From Modestobacter excelsi (GTDB taxonomy: Bacteria > Actinomycetota > Actinomycetes > Mycobacteriales > Geodermatophilaceae): a stretch of DNA of 46,918 nt. Under the pieces are notes generated by a model. That model saw only the letters and a program-made list of their open reading frames with translations. It was not told the DNA's origin and ran no database searches. Position numbers and translations under genes: made by a program. The stretch spans positions 1 through 46,918 of the forward strand of contig NZ_SJEX01000033.1 in the NCBI RefSeq assembly GCF_005930495.1, given 5' to 3'. Shown here piece after piece: positions 8,434-16,701 of the stretch; within the stretch, counting starts at the first letter, position 1, and every line of letters starts with the position of its first letter.

Positions 8434-10428
8434 TCACGCTGGTCGCCGCCATCCGGCGGGGGACTCCGAGAACTCGGCGAGGCGCCGGATCTTCACCACG
8501 TCGCCCGTGCGCGGGGCCTCGACGACGTTGCCGTCACCGATGTACATGGAGACGTGGTGGATCCCCGAGGGTCCGTAGAAGACCAGGTCCCCCGGTTGCG
8601 GGTCCCCGGTGGCCGGGAGGTTCCCCTCCCACTGGGCTCCCGTCCACATGCCGATGCTCCTCCCGCCCAGTGCCCTCCCCCACGCGTACTCGATCAGGCC
8701 GCTGCAGTCGAAGCCCACGGTGTTCGCACCCTGTTTCACCCCCAGCGTCGGTCCGGCCATGTCGCCACCACCGAAGCTGTAGGGCGTCCCGAGGTAGGCG
8801 AGGGCCGCGCTCACCGCCCTGCCTCCCGGGGTGTCCGGTATGCGGACCACCCACTGCCTTCCCTTGCTGGTCACGGTGACCGTCCGGCCGGGGCCGTAAC
8901 TGCCCCCTGCCGGGGACGGCGCAGGAGCCGACGGTGCGCCGCCGGCCGCACGCTGGAGGGCCGCCGTCGTCACCGGGCCGACGACGCCGTCGGCGACCAA
9001 CCCCTCCCGTCGCTGGAACGACATGACCGCCGCACGTGTCCGGGAGCCGAACACCCCGTCGACGGCCAGTCCCGCACCGATGACCCGGTTCAGGGTGCTC
9101 TGCACCCACCTGACGTCGGTGGTGGGCGACTCGAACTCCTGTGTCCACAGCGTCTCCCGCACCCTGCTCTCGCGTCTCCCGCCGAGCGACCCCGCCCACA
9201 CCTCGGAACGGAGGCCGTCCAGCTCCCGGAGCGGCTGCTGCGGGATCGGGATCTCCAGGTGGTATGCCGGATCTGAGTTCGACGGCCCGAGGAAGTAGCT
9301 GACCCGCCCGTCCGATCGGCAGGCTCGTTCGAACGCCGCCTTGTCCGCGACGGAGCTGGGAGCGACGTCGATGACCGCGAGCACCCGCGGGTCGCCGGTG
9401 TGGTGCGAGACCTTGGTGGGTCCCAGCTCGATGATCTTCCGCTCCATGTCGGCCCTGACCTGGGCGTCGCTCCGGCCGGCCGCGCTCGACGCGATGTACA
9501 CCTCGATGACCCGGTCGCCGTACGGGCCGTACAGGTCCAGTTGGCTCTGCGGGCCGAGCCGGCGACAGTTGTCGAACATGATCCGGGCCTGGTCGGCCGG
9601 CGTCCGCTGGGTGCTGGACACCAGCACCTCGCTCAGTCCGGCGGCGCGCACGATGTCGGTCAACACGCCGAGCGCGTACGGGGCCACCACTTCCCGCTTG
9701 GCGTTCGCCGCCCACCGGATGACCGGCGCGCCCGACGACGGCTGACCCGTCGCCGGCGCGCCCGGAGCGGCACCTCCCCGAGGAGGCTGAGCACCCAGCA
9801 GAGGCCGCACCTGCGTGTCGCGGATGCGCAGCCACTCCTGGCTGAGGGTGCGGAACCCCGGTTCGGAGAGGGAGAGTGAACGGCCACCCCGTGCGGGGTA
9901 CCGACGGTTGAACACCGAATCGGTGAGCGCGTTCTCGTTGGTGACGCCTCGGGCGACCTCTGCCCTGATGACCGCGTTCTCGACCGACGAGGACGTGCCC
10001 GCGGAGCTCGGCCCGTAGGAGAGCTCCGCTGCGACGGGCGCGGGAGCCGAGCCGGAGGAGCGGGCCGAGGCGCTGCGCCGCCGGTCGCTGCCCCGACCCG
10101 CCCGCAGCTCGCCGAGCAGCCCTCGCCCGGAGGCCCGACGCCGAATGCGGTACGGACGCCGACCCCCGTAGAAGAAGTTGCCGCTGACCCGCCGGTGCGC
10201 CTGGCCGTCCGGTCGGCGGACCAGCTGGACGCGGAAGTGCGGACGGGGCCGGGCGTCGTGGTCGAGGGTCCAGCCGGGACCGAGGCCGCGCGCGTGCTCC
10301 CTGGCCATCGCCCGGGCCTGCCGCGCCGTCGGACACCAGTAGTTGTGCCGCCCGGGCATGTCGGTGATCTCCACCCAGACGGTGTCCCGCGTCGCGGGGG
10401 CCGCTCCGGTGGCGGACGGACGGGTCAT
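8434..10428 (-). CDS. Multidomain cell-wall hydrolase: M15-like + PG-binding + NlpC/P60
   Basis: A 664-aa protein. An N-terminal basic region (1-130) is followed by a linker and a D,D-peptidase-like domain (about 245-400) with SSTQRTPADQ, HHTGDPRVLAVID and YHLEIP, matching the zinc site of M15-type peptidases. A PG_binding_1 domain follows (about 430-500; AVDGVFGSRTRAAVMSFQRR), then an NlpC/P60 domain (about 535-664) with catalytic Cys575 in FDCSGLIEY and His625 in HHVSMYIG. Two peptidoglycan-cutting activities in one chain suit local wall opening. There is no signal peptide, so release must come from another route or from lysis. GAGGAGGAG precedes the ATG. It is the last gene of the run that starts at 16537, 129 bp after the PLP gene. 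Such hydrolases are common beside injection systems and phage-like particles. Confidence 0.82.
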   Translation of the reverse strand: MTRPSATGAAPATRDTVWVEITDMPGRHNYWCPTARQARAMAREHARGLGPGWTLDHDARPRPHFRVQLVRRPDGQAHRRVSGNFFYGGRRPYRIRRRASGRGLLGELRAGRGSDRRRSASARSSGSAPAPVAAELSYGPSSAGTSSSVENAVIRAEVARGVTNENALTDSVFNRRYPARGGRSLSLSEPGFRTLSQEWLRIRDTQVRPLLGAQPPRGGAAPGAPATGQPSSGAPVIRWAANAKREVVAPYALGVLTDIVRAAGLSEVLVSSTQRTPADQARIMFDNCRRLGPQSQLDLYGPYGDRVIEVYIASSAAGRSDAQVRADMERKIIELGPTKVSHHTGDPRVLAVIDVAPSSVADKAAFERACRSDGRVSYFLGPSNSDPAYHLEIPIPQQPLRELDGLRSEVWAGSLGGRRESRVRETLWTQEFESPTTDVRWVQSTLNRVIGAGLAVDGVFGSRTRAAVMSFQRREGLVADGVVGPVTTAALQRAAGGAPSAPAPSPAGGSYGPGRTVTVTSKGRQWVVRIPDTPGGRAVSAALAYLGTPYSFGGGDMAGPTLGVKQGANTVGFDCSGLIEYAWGRALGGRSIGMWTGAQWEGNLPATGDPQPGDLVFYGPSGIHHVSMYIGDGNVVEAPRTGDVVKIRRLAEFSESPAGWRRPA

Positions 10429-10557
10429 GGCTCCTCCTCGGGAGTTGCGGGCATGGGTGGTCAGGAGTTCCGCGGGGTCCCCGGCGGACGCTTCCGTCGG
10501 GACACCGCGCCCCGGTCGGCTCGTCGCCCGTGCCGGCGCGGCACTGACGGTCGACGG

Positions 10558-11637
10558 TCACAGCGGGGCTCCCGTGCCGACGGTGCGGTGCGCCGCCTCC
10601 GCCAGCAGGTCGGCCGCCCAGTCCACCTGCGGAGCCGACAGCGTGGCGGTGAGGACGACGGTGACCGCGGCCCCCTGCCAGCACGGCGGGACGGTCACCA
10701 GGCTGCGCAGCCCCGCGGCGCCCAGCCAACTGCACATCGCGGCCGCACGCCGCCGGTCGGTCGGCTCCAGCCGCTGGACCGGGAACTCACCGGCGCCCAG
10801 CCGGACGCCCCGGTCGGTCAGCCGTCGCCGGAACCGGCGGACCAGCCAGAGCAGGCGGGCACGGAGCCGGTCCCCCGACTGCTCGTTGACGGTGAGCGCC
10901 CGGTCGGCGGCGCGGAGATCGGCGGCCGTCGGGGCGCTGCTGTGCACGCGCGTCGGCCCGCGGGTCCGGATCTCCTCGACCAGCCCGGTCGGCCCGGCCA
11001 CGACCGCCAGCGGCGCACCGAAGCCCTTGGTTAGGGAGTCCACCAGCAGCACGGGGCCGGCGGCACCGGTCCAGCGCACCGTTCCCCCGCCGCCGTGGCC
11101 GTAGGGCGCCCCGGGGTCGGGGTGCCGACCGAGGATGCCCAGCGCCTGGGTGTCGTCGAGCACGAGCACCCCGCCGTGCGGTCGCAGCGTCTCGAGGTAG
11201 CCGGCGACCGGCGCGGCCCGCCCGCAGCCGGTGCAGTACCCGTCGGCGAGGACGAGGGGACGCCGGCCCCCGCCGCCCAGGGCCCGGAGGCACCGGTCCA
11301 GCCCGGCGGGGTCGTGGTGCGGGAAGGTCCGCACCAGTACCCCCGCGCAGCGCCGGCCCGCCAGCGGCCACCGGCCGACCGGGTAGCTGGCCGCGTCCAC
11401 CAGGACGGCGTCGCCCGGGCAGCTGTTGAACAGGTCGAGGAAGGCGTGCAGGGTCGAGCGGAACAGCAGGCCGGCCTCCGCACCCACCAGTCCGGCCAGC
11501 CGCGCCGCCACGGACCGGGCGGGTTCGGCGCGGTCGAGCGCGGCCGGGACGCCCGCGGTCAGCGCGTCCCAGCCGCCGAGCTCTGCGGACGTGTGCCGCA
11601 GGCCCAGGTACAGCGAGCCGGTCAGGTCGAGCACCAC
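10558..11637 (-). CDS. PLP-dependent enzyme of the alpha-oxoamine synthase/aminotransferase fold
   Basis: This 359-aa protein is built like 8-amino-7-oxononanoate synthase and relatives (fold type I). It shows VLDDTQALGILGRH (about 172-185), where the PLP-ring Asp lies, and the Schiff-base lysine in DSLTKGFGAPLAV (about 200-212). It is near the usual length (380-400) but slightly short at the N-terminus. The start is placed at GTG 11637, 10 bases after the preceding stop, with TGAGGA about 9 bases upstream. Such enzymes join an acyl thioester to an amino acid or remodel amino acids. No biotin genes are nearby, so a modifying or secondary-metabolite role within this operon is more likely. Substrate unknown. 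Confidence 0.68.
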   Translation of the reverse strand: MVLDLTGSLYLGLRHTSAELGGWDALTAGVPAALDRAEPARSVAARLAGLVGAEAGLLFRSTLHAFLDLFNSCPGDAVLVDAASYPVGRWPLAGRRCAGVLVRTFPHHDPAGLDRCLRALGGGGRRPLVLADGYCTGCGRAAPVAGYLETLRPHGGVLVLDDTQALGILGRHPDPGAPYGHGGGGTVRWTGAAGPVLLVDSLTKGFGAPLAVVAGPTGLVEEIRTRGPTRVHSSAPTAADLRAADRALTVNEQSGDRLRARLLWLVRRFRRRLTDRGVRLGAGEFPVQRLEPTDRRRAAAMCSWLGAAGLRSLVTVPPCWQGAAVTVVLTATLSAPQVDWAADLLAEAAHRTVGTGAPL

Positions 11638-11647
11638 CGGTGCGTCC

Positions 11648-13552
11648 TCAGCCGCGACGCTGGGCGAGCAGCCGGCGCTGCAGCAGCACGGTCGGGACGG
11701 TGGCGTCGACCCGCGACGTGAGGTCGACCCCGGTCGCCGCCCGGTAGGCGTGCGTGTAGCGCTGCATCTCCGGGCGCCAGTAGCGCGCCCAGTTGGCCGC
11801 CTGCTGGGGGTCGTTGACGTCGCTCCAGTCGCCGAACCGGATCGACAGCAGGATCTGCTCCCCGTAGACCCCCAGGTCCCGGAAGTGGGTGACGCTGACG
11901 TCGGTCCAGCGCTGCATCGCCTTGAGCGAGTCCACCCGGTCCATCCAGGGCTCCGGGTAGGGCACCATGACCCGCCCACCGAGGAACTCCCGCATCTCCG
12001 GGCGGGACAGCAGCCACTCCATCACGAGCATCTCGGCCCGCGCGGTGGAGGGCAGGTCCCCGTACTGGTTGTGCGCGCCCTCGGCGAGGAGCAGGTGGGT
12101 CTCCCGCAACGCGTTGAGCACCGGGAAGCCGTCGGCGATGACGGTCGTGTCGTCGTCCTCCTTGAAGAAGACGTGCGCCAGGAACAGCAGGTTGTGGAAG
12201 GACGCGAGGAACTTGTGCCGTCGGTCGACCGTCTGCACCGGCGGGTGCAGGGCCTGGCCGGTGAGCCGCAAGCCGTACTCGTGCTCGTACTCCGCCGAGC
12301 GGCGGACCACGGTGAGCCGGGAGTACTCCTCTTGAGCCCACCCCCAGATGAGGTTGCCGAGCGGCCGGAGGGGGTCGATGTCCAGCCGGGCGAGCGGGTC
12401 GGGCCCGTGCCGCGGCGTGCGGTTCTGGAACCGGGCCAGGATCGCGTACATGGCCTGGACGAGCATCGCCTCCTCGTGCCAGTACGACCAGATCAGCTCG
12501 ATGGACAGCGGGTCGCTGATCCGCGACCGGAGGATGCCGTAGCAGGTGGCCGGCACCTCCATGGGCCCCTTGAGCGGGATGTCCCCGAGCCGTGCCTGGA
12601 TGGTGTTGAGGTAGGGCATGACCGGCCCGGACTCCTGGCGCAGCTGCTCGAAGTAGTCCGCACGCATGTCGGCGATCTGCTGCTTGGTCGGCCGGAAGCC
12701 CAGCCGGGTGGTCTCCCGCAGCGCCAGCTGCTCCGGCGTCAGCCCCTCGATCTCGCGCCACCCGGGGCTCTCGTCGGTGGCCCCCATGCGGGCCCGGCCG
12801 GTCACCACCTCGTCGGTGATGACCCCCATCTCCTGCATGAGGAAGGCGTCCGTCGCCCGGCACAGCAGCTCGAAGGCCCCGGTCCCGCGGAACTGCAGGG
12901 CCTGCCGGGCGCCGCGGACCGGGGCGGTCTCCCCGCACATCACCGAGTCGATGAACTCCTTGTACCGAGCGAAGGAGATCGCCTCGGTCCGGTTGCGGAT
13001 GATCATCCAGAGGACCTGGTCCGAGGTCGGGACGGTGGAGGTGCGCTGCAGGCTCACCGGGACGATGCCGTCCTGGTTCCTGCTGCCGGTCGGCGGGACG
13101 ACCCGGAGCCGGAACACCGCCAGGTCGGGGGGGCCGTCCGGATCGTCGCCCCTGCCCCTGGCCGACTCGGCGCGGACGGCCCGGGTGAGGGTCGATCGGT
13201 CCGCGGCGGCCAGGAGGTCCGCCGGGGCGTCGACGTCGTCGGTGCCGCCCGGGTCCGCCGGCTGCGGGTGCTCCCCCGGCGACTGCGTCGGCTTCAGGGT
13301 GCGGCGGCAGCTGACGTCGTAGGCGCCCGGGCGGAAGCCGTCGGTGTCCATCGTGAACAGGGCCGGGTCGGTGGGGTCCTGCCGACCGGCCTGGGTCACC
13401 GAATCGGTCGGGAAGGGGCCGGTGACCTCCCAGCGGAGGTCGTAGCGCTCCGCCAGGGCGCCGCCGAGGTCGGCGTCCTGGACGCGGAACCACACGGCGG
13501 TCCCGGCCGGCACGGTCTCGGTGAAGCTCGCGGAGATCTTGAAGGTGCTCAT
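11648..13552 (-). CDS. Large protein of unknown function
   Basis: A 634-aa protein. The N-terminus (1-160) looks like a small beta domain (SASFTETVPAGTAVWFRVQD) with an acidic linker. The C-terminal 470 residues are helix-rich, with many aromatic and charged positions: KEDDDTTVIADGFPVLNALR, LAEGAHNQYGDLPSTARAEM, VMVPYPEPWMDRVDSLKAMQ and AANWARYWRPEMQRYTHAYR. The high density of invariant-looking His/Trp/Asp/Glu suggests an enzyme or a defined assembly protein, but I recognise no catalytic motif. No signal peptide or membrane helix. AGGAG lies 9 bases before ATG 13552. It sits 36 bp after the protease-like gene and 10 bp before the PLP gene, so it belongs to the same transcript. Confidence 0.7.
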   Translation of the reverse strand: MSTFKISASFTETVPAGTAVWFRVQDADLGGALAERYDLRWEVTGPFPTDSVTQAGRQDPTDPALFTMDTDGFRPGAYDVSCRRTLKPTQSPGEHPQPADPGGTDDVDAPADLLAAADRSTLTRAVRAESARGRGDDPDGPPDLAVFRLRVVPPTGSRNQDGIVPVSLQRTSTVPTSDQVLWMIIRNRTEAISFARYKEFIDSVMCGETAPVRGARQALQFRGTGAFELLCRATDAFLMQEMGVITDEVVTGRARMGATDESPGWREIEGLTPEQLALRETTRLGFRPTKQQIADMRADYFEQLRQESGPVMPYLNTIQARLGDIPLKGPMEVPATCYGILRSRISDPLSIELIWSYWHEEAMLVQAMYAILARFQNRTPRHGPDPLARLDIDPLRPLGNLIWGWAQEEYSRLTVVRRSAEYEHEYGLRLTGQALHPPVQTVDRRHKFLASFHNLLFLAHVFFKEDDDTTVIADGFPVLNALRETHLLLAEGAHNQYGDLPSTARAEMLVMEWLLSRPEMREFLGGRVMVPYPEPWMDRVDSLKAMQRWTDVSVTHFRDLGVYGEQILLSIRFGDWSDVNDPQQAANWARYWRPEMQRYTHAYRAATGVDLTSRVDATVPTVLLQRRLLAQRRG

Positions 13553-13588
13553 CGGGGGTCACTCCTGGAGACGAAGGGGAAGTGCAGG

Positions 13589-14905
13589 TCACGCGGCGTA
13601 GAGCTGCTGGGGTCTCCCCTGCGCGGCCGCGGCGCAGAGCGCTGAGACGTCCAGCGAGCTGCGGACGGCCCACTGGGTCAGCAGGTCGCCGAGCAGCCGG
13701 CTCTCCGGTTCGGGGGCCAGCCGGCCCGCGGCCCGGGCCTGCCCGACGACCGCGAAGGCCAGCGTGGGCGGGACGGATGGGAGCAGGCCCGGACGTCGTC
13801 GCCACTCGTCGAACCGCGCCAGCAGGGGGCCGGCCCGGCGGTCGGGAAGGAACAACTCCTCGCGCAGCGACCGTCCGTGCAGGCTCGACGGCCGGTGGTC
13901 GAGCAGCAACCGGACGAATTCCGGCGCGGCCGCGACGAGCCCGGCGATCGACTGCCGGTGGGCAGGGGGCAGCTCCGCCAGGGGGTAGAGCGCACGCCAC
14001 AGCCGCCACGTGGCGGCCCACTGCGGGTGGGGGTACAGCTCTTCGCCGATCGCGCAGCTGAGGCGGACCCGGACGTAGGGAACGGGGTGCGGGTCGGCTC
14101 CGCTGGGCCGGAAGACGAACCAGCGGGGCAGGCTGACCACGCCCATGAGTCCCAAGGTCGAGGAGATGCCGAGACGGGCCACCGACCAGAGATCGGCGAC
14201 GATCTCGGAGGCCCACTGGTCGAAGCAGGCCCACGTCCCGCGCGCCTGCGGTGGCAGGTACCGCTGCGCCCGACGGACGTCGTCCCGGATCCCTGGGACG
14301 AGGTCCAGCAGCGCGGCGGCCTGGTGCCCCACCTCGTGCACGAGGGAGCTGGCGATGCCGTGCCCGATCATCCGCTCGCGCGGGACCCGGATGATCGCGA
14401 CCGGGTTCGCGGAGTTCCCCGGGAGTCGGGTCCGCGCGCGGCGGATGGCGGCTCCCGGGCCGCGCGCCAGGTAGCAGACCACCGGTGGCACGTCCAGGAC
14501 CGACCGCGGCAGGCTGAGTGCGTCGGCCGCCAGCACGTCGAGGCCGGACAGCCAGACACCGGTGGCGTGCTCGCTGCGCTGGGTGATCACCTCGGTGAAC
14601 AGGTCGAACTGCGACAGCACGTCGTTGAAGCGCAGCCGGATGAGCGTGAACCGCCGCTGCTGTTCGGCCGGGGACGCCTCGAGGCCCGGCCCGCGCAGCC
14701 AGCCGAGGTAGTCGAGGACCAATCCGTGGAGGGTTCGCCGCCCCTCGATGAGCAAGCCGTCGATGGCCGCCTGCGCGGTCGGGAACAGGGCCGCGGCCGG
14801 CACCATCGTCTCGTGCACGGCGAAGGGCCTGACCTGGTCCAACCGGGTCAGCAGCGCCCGCGCCTCCTCCTCGAGGAAGCGGATCGGGAGCGGATCGCGC
14901 GGCAC
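13589..14905 (-). CDS. HEVGH zinc-metallopeptidase-like protein
   Basis: This 438-aa protein carries the zincin motif HEVGH at about 189-193 (LVHEVGHQAAALLDL). A downstream Glu in WASEIVADLW, about 40 residues later, could be the third zinc ligand (gluzincin-like). The preceding region has GHGIASSLVHEVG, and the C-terminal half is helical (GVVSLPRWFVFRP onward). No signal peptide, propeptide or membrane segment. The start is GTG 14905, 2 bases beyond the preceding stop, which implies translational coupling; no strong ribosome site is seen. Its place directly after the two hydrophobic-core paralogues suggests that it processes or guards them; this is inference. Alternative: a structural protein with a zinc site. 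Confidence 0.7.
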   Translation of the reverse strand: MPRDPLPIRFLEEEARALLTRLDQVRPFAVHETMVPAAALFPTAQAAIDGLLIEGRRTLHGLVLDYLGWLRGPGLEASPAEQQRRFTLIRLRFNDVLSQFDLFTEVITQRSEHATGVWLSGLDVLAADALSLPRSVLDVPPVVCYLARGPGAAIRRARTRLPGNSANPVAIIRVPRERMIGHGIASSLVHEVGHQAAALLDLVPGIRDDVRRAQRYLPPQARGTWACFDQWASEIVADLWSVARLGISSTLGLMGVVSLPRWFVFRPSGADPHPVPYVRVRLSCAIGEELYPHPQWAATWRLWRALYPLAELPPAHRQSIAGLVAAAPEFVRLLLDHRPSSLHGRSLREELFLPDRRAGPLLARFDEWRRRPGLLPSVPPTLAFAVVGQARAAGRLAPEPESRLLGDLLTQWAVRSSLDVSALCAAAAQGRPQQLYAA

Positions 14906-14907
14906 GA

Positions 14908-15750
14908 TCAGACCCCGTGCAGCACCATCGTGCCGCCGCGGCGCTCCCAACGACCGGCTCGTGGGCGACCGGAGTTCGACGTCTCCAGCTCCAAGCCGTC
15001 CGTCTCGTCGGGCCCGGCGCCGCCGGGCTCGTAGCCGCCGTCGTCGGGCTCGTAGCTGCCGTCGTCGGGCTCGTAGCTGCCGTCGGAGGGGGTCGGGTAG
15101 GGCACGGGATAGGCGAATCCGGGCCGGGGCCGCGGGCGGCCGGGGCGGGACGGACGTCCTGGCCGGCGACGGCGGGACGACCGGCGCAGCCCCGGGGTCG
15201 CGGCCACGATCGCCGCCTGCGCCACCGCCCGCGGCGGCGCGTTGCGCGGGGCGGACGCCGCGGTGCGGGCGGCCCGGGCGCCCATCCGGACGACCTCCTG
15301 GGCGACGGCGAACTCGGCCTCCTCCTCGTTCATCGACTCGAGCTCCAGCTCGAACAGGTTGCTCGCCATCGAGCCGAGGGTCGAGCCGAGGGCCGTCCCC
15401 ACCCCCGGCACGACCGACCCGAGGGCGCCGCCCACGATGGGCAGCGCGGACTTGGCCACGTTCTTCAGCCCACCGACGAGGGCCTTGCCCGCACCGGACC
15501 GGGCGAAGTCCCTCACGCCCTTGGCCGCCCGGCTGACCAGCTTGCCGAGGAACTCCTCGAGCTCGGCCTCGGAGGTGACCTCCAGCAGCTCGCTCGCGAG
15601 TTCCATCTCCTGCGTCGCGCCGAGACCCCCGCCGGTCTCCCCGCTCACCAGTTCGGCGAACAGCTCCTGCTCGCCCTGCTCGGTCTCCCACTCACCAGTC
15701 GGGTTCTCGTACTCGTTGCCGTACCCGTACTCGGTCTCGTAGCTCGTCAC
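14908..15750 (-). CDS. Acidic N-terminus, hydrophobic Gly-rich core, tail-tagged protein (paralogue B)
   Basis: A 280-aa protein in clear sections: an acidic, Tyr/Glu-rich N-terminus (ETEYGYGNEYENPTGEWE), a helical segment (MELASELLEVTSEAELEEFL), a hydrophobic glycine-rich core (about 95-145; KSALPIVGGALGSVVPGVG), an acidic helix (EEEAEFAVAQEVVRMGARAA), a basic Pro/Arg stretch, three YEPDDG-type repeats, and the ending GRWERRGGTMVLHGV. The section order and the ending match the neighbouring 244-aa protein. The core resembles pore-forming or membrane-inserting peptides, but no function is established. The start is GTG 15750 with AGGAGAGGAC upstream. It is the second gene of the presumed sigma-54 transcript, 52 bp after the first. 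Confidence 0.72.
   Translation of the reverse strand: MTSYETEYGYGNEYENPTGEWETEQGEQELFAELVSGETGGGLGATQEMELASELLEVTSEAELEEFLGKLVSRAAKGVRDFARSGAGKALVGGLKNVAKSALPIVGGALGSVVPGVGTALGSTLGSMASNLFELELESMNEEEAEFAVAQEVVRMGARAARTAASAPRNAPPRAVAQAAIVAATPGLRRSSRRRRPGRPSRPGRPRPRPGFAYPVPYPTPSDGSYEPDDGSYEPDDGGYEPGGAGPDETDGLELETSNSGRPRAGRWERRGGTMVLHGV
15015..15092. repeat. Short in-frame tandem repeat (YEPDDG type)
   Basis: About three copies of a 21-bp unit encode DGSYEPD-like heptads within paralogue B. The unit may change length between strains. Confidence 0.6.
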
Positions 15751-15802
15751 GGTCCGTGTCCTCTCCTGTCTGCGGGATGTGCTGGTGGACGTCGCGCGCC
15801 GG

Positions 15803-16537
15803 TCAGAAGCCGTGCAGCACGACGGTGTTGCCGTGCCGGACCCAACGGCCCGACTGCGGCTGCGAGCCCGGCCGCGCCGGGGGTGCCGAGTCATCGGCAC
15901 CGCGAACCGGCAGCCGGCTCAGCACCGGAGCCAGCCCGGGGGCGAGGTGCTGCGCAGCGGCCACCGCCGCGGCCTTGGCGGCACGGGCCGGCGGTCCCTG
16001 CGCGGGGGTGGCGGCCGCTCGACGCGCGGCGTCGGCGGTCCAACGGACGAGCGCCTGGGCGGTCTCGAACTCCCGGTCCTCCTGGCTGAGCCCCTCCAGC
16101 TCGAGGCCGAGCAGGTCGCCGGACGCGCCGCCGCCTCCCCGCTCGCCGTTGCCGGACCGCGCCCACCCACCCACGGCCTGGCGGACGACGGGCAGCGCTT
16201 GGCCGATGGCCGACTTCGCGATGCCCGTGAGCGTCTGGCCGGTCGGCGTCCTCGCGAAGCTGCGCACAGCCCCCGCCGCGCGGTCGACCAGGCTGCCGAG
16301 GAACCGGTCGAGCTCCTGCTCGGTGCTGACGCCGAGCAGCTCGAGGGCGAACTCGGTCTCCGGGACCTCCCCCTGCAACGGGGCCCTCGACGACCACTCC
16401 ATCTCGTAGCCACCTGCGGGGATGATCTCGCCGAGCACCTCGAGGAACTCCTCATGCTCGGCGCCGAGCGCCCCCCGCCCGTCCTCGTGCTCCTCCTCCG
16501 TGGCCGCCTCCAGCATCGTGCGGTCCAAGTCGTGCAT
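15803..16537 (-). CDS. Acidic N-terminus, hydrophobic core, tail-tagged protein (paralogue A)
   Basis: A 244-aa protein, first gene of the run. It has a Glu/His-rich start (MLEAATEEEHEDGRG), the helix ETEFALELLGVSTEQELDRF, a hydrophobic stretch around GIAKSAIGQALPVVRQAVGG, then QEDREFETAQALVRW, an Ala-rich helix, and the final GRWVRHGNTVVLHGF. Alignment by eye with the next gene is continuous from the ELL-V-(T/S) helix to the last residue, so the two arose by duplication. No signal peptide. GGAGGAGG lies 6 bases before ATG. A -24/-12 promoter ends about 30 bases upstream of the start codon. Proteins with similar tails recur in bacteria as unnamed families; I know of no assigned role. Confidence 0.75.
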   Translation of the reverse strand: MHDLDRTMLEAATEEEHEDGRGALGAEHEEFLEVLGEIIPAGGYEMEWSSRAPLQGEVPETEFALELLGVSTEQELDRFLGSLVDRAAGAVRSFARTPTGQTLTGIAKSAIGQALPVVRQAVGGWARSGNGERGGGGASGDLLGLELEGLSQEDREFETAQALVRWTADAARRAAATPAQGPPARAAKAAAVAAAQHLAPGLAPVLSRLPVRGADDSAPPARPGSQPQSGRWVRHGNTVVLHGF

Positions 16538-16578
16538 GACGTCCTCCTCCGCTCCGCGGGTCCGACGTCATCCCTTCC

Positions 16579-16594
16579 TGCAAGAAGCGTGCGC
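16579..16594 (-). promoter_or_regulatory. Sigma-54 (-24/-12) promoter
   Basis: Read on the minus strand this is GCGCACGCTTCTTGCA. Against the consensus TGGCACG-N4-TTGCW it matches 10 of 12 fixed positions, with the exact 10-bp spacing and an intact -12 GC. The first G of the -24 GG is C. The expected start of transcription is near 16568, about 30 bases before the paralogue A start codon. It faces the operon and lies just downstream of a sigma-54 gene. Confidence 0.65.
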
Positions 16595-16645
16595 ACCCGC
16601 GGGCACGGGCGGGACGCGGGTCCGGGAGGGTGCCGGCGACCGGCT

Positions 16646-16695
16646 GTTCGCCGCGCCTGCTGGATGGGCACCCGGTCGCGAACCCCGGTTCGCCG
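16646..16695. promoter_or_regulatory. Putative enhancer (upstream activator) sites
   Basis: A dyad, GCGAACC-CC-GGTTCGC, lies at 16678-16693, about 115 bp upstream of the expected transcription start, where enhancer-binding proteins usually bind. Its half-site GTTCGCCG (16688-16695) recurs exactly at 16646-16653, 42 bp away, or four helical turns on the same face. No T-run is present, so a terminator for rpoN is less likely, though possible. Confidence 0.5.
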
Positions 16696-16701
16696 TCGGG
16701 C

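Noticed and set aside
11426-13645. A 739-aa plus-strand frame opposite the 634-aa gene
   Set aside because: It is Arg/Pro/Val-rich with no motif and lies opposite a gene with good coding character; typical antisense shadow in high-G+C DNA.
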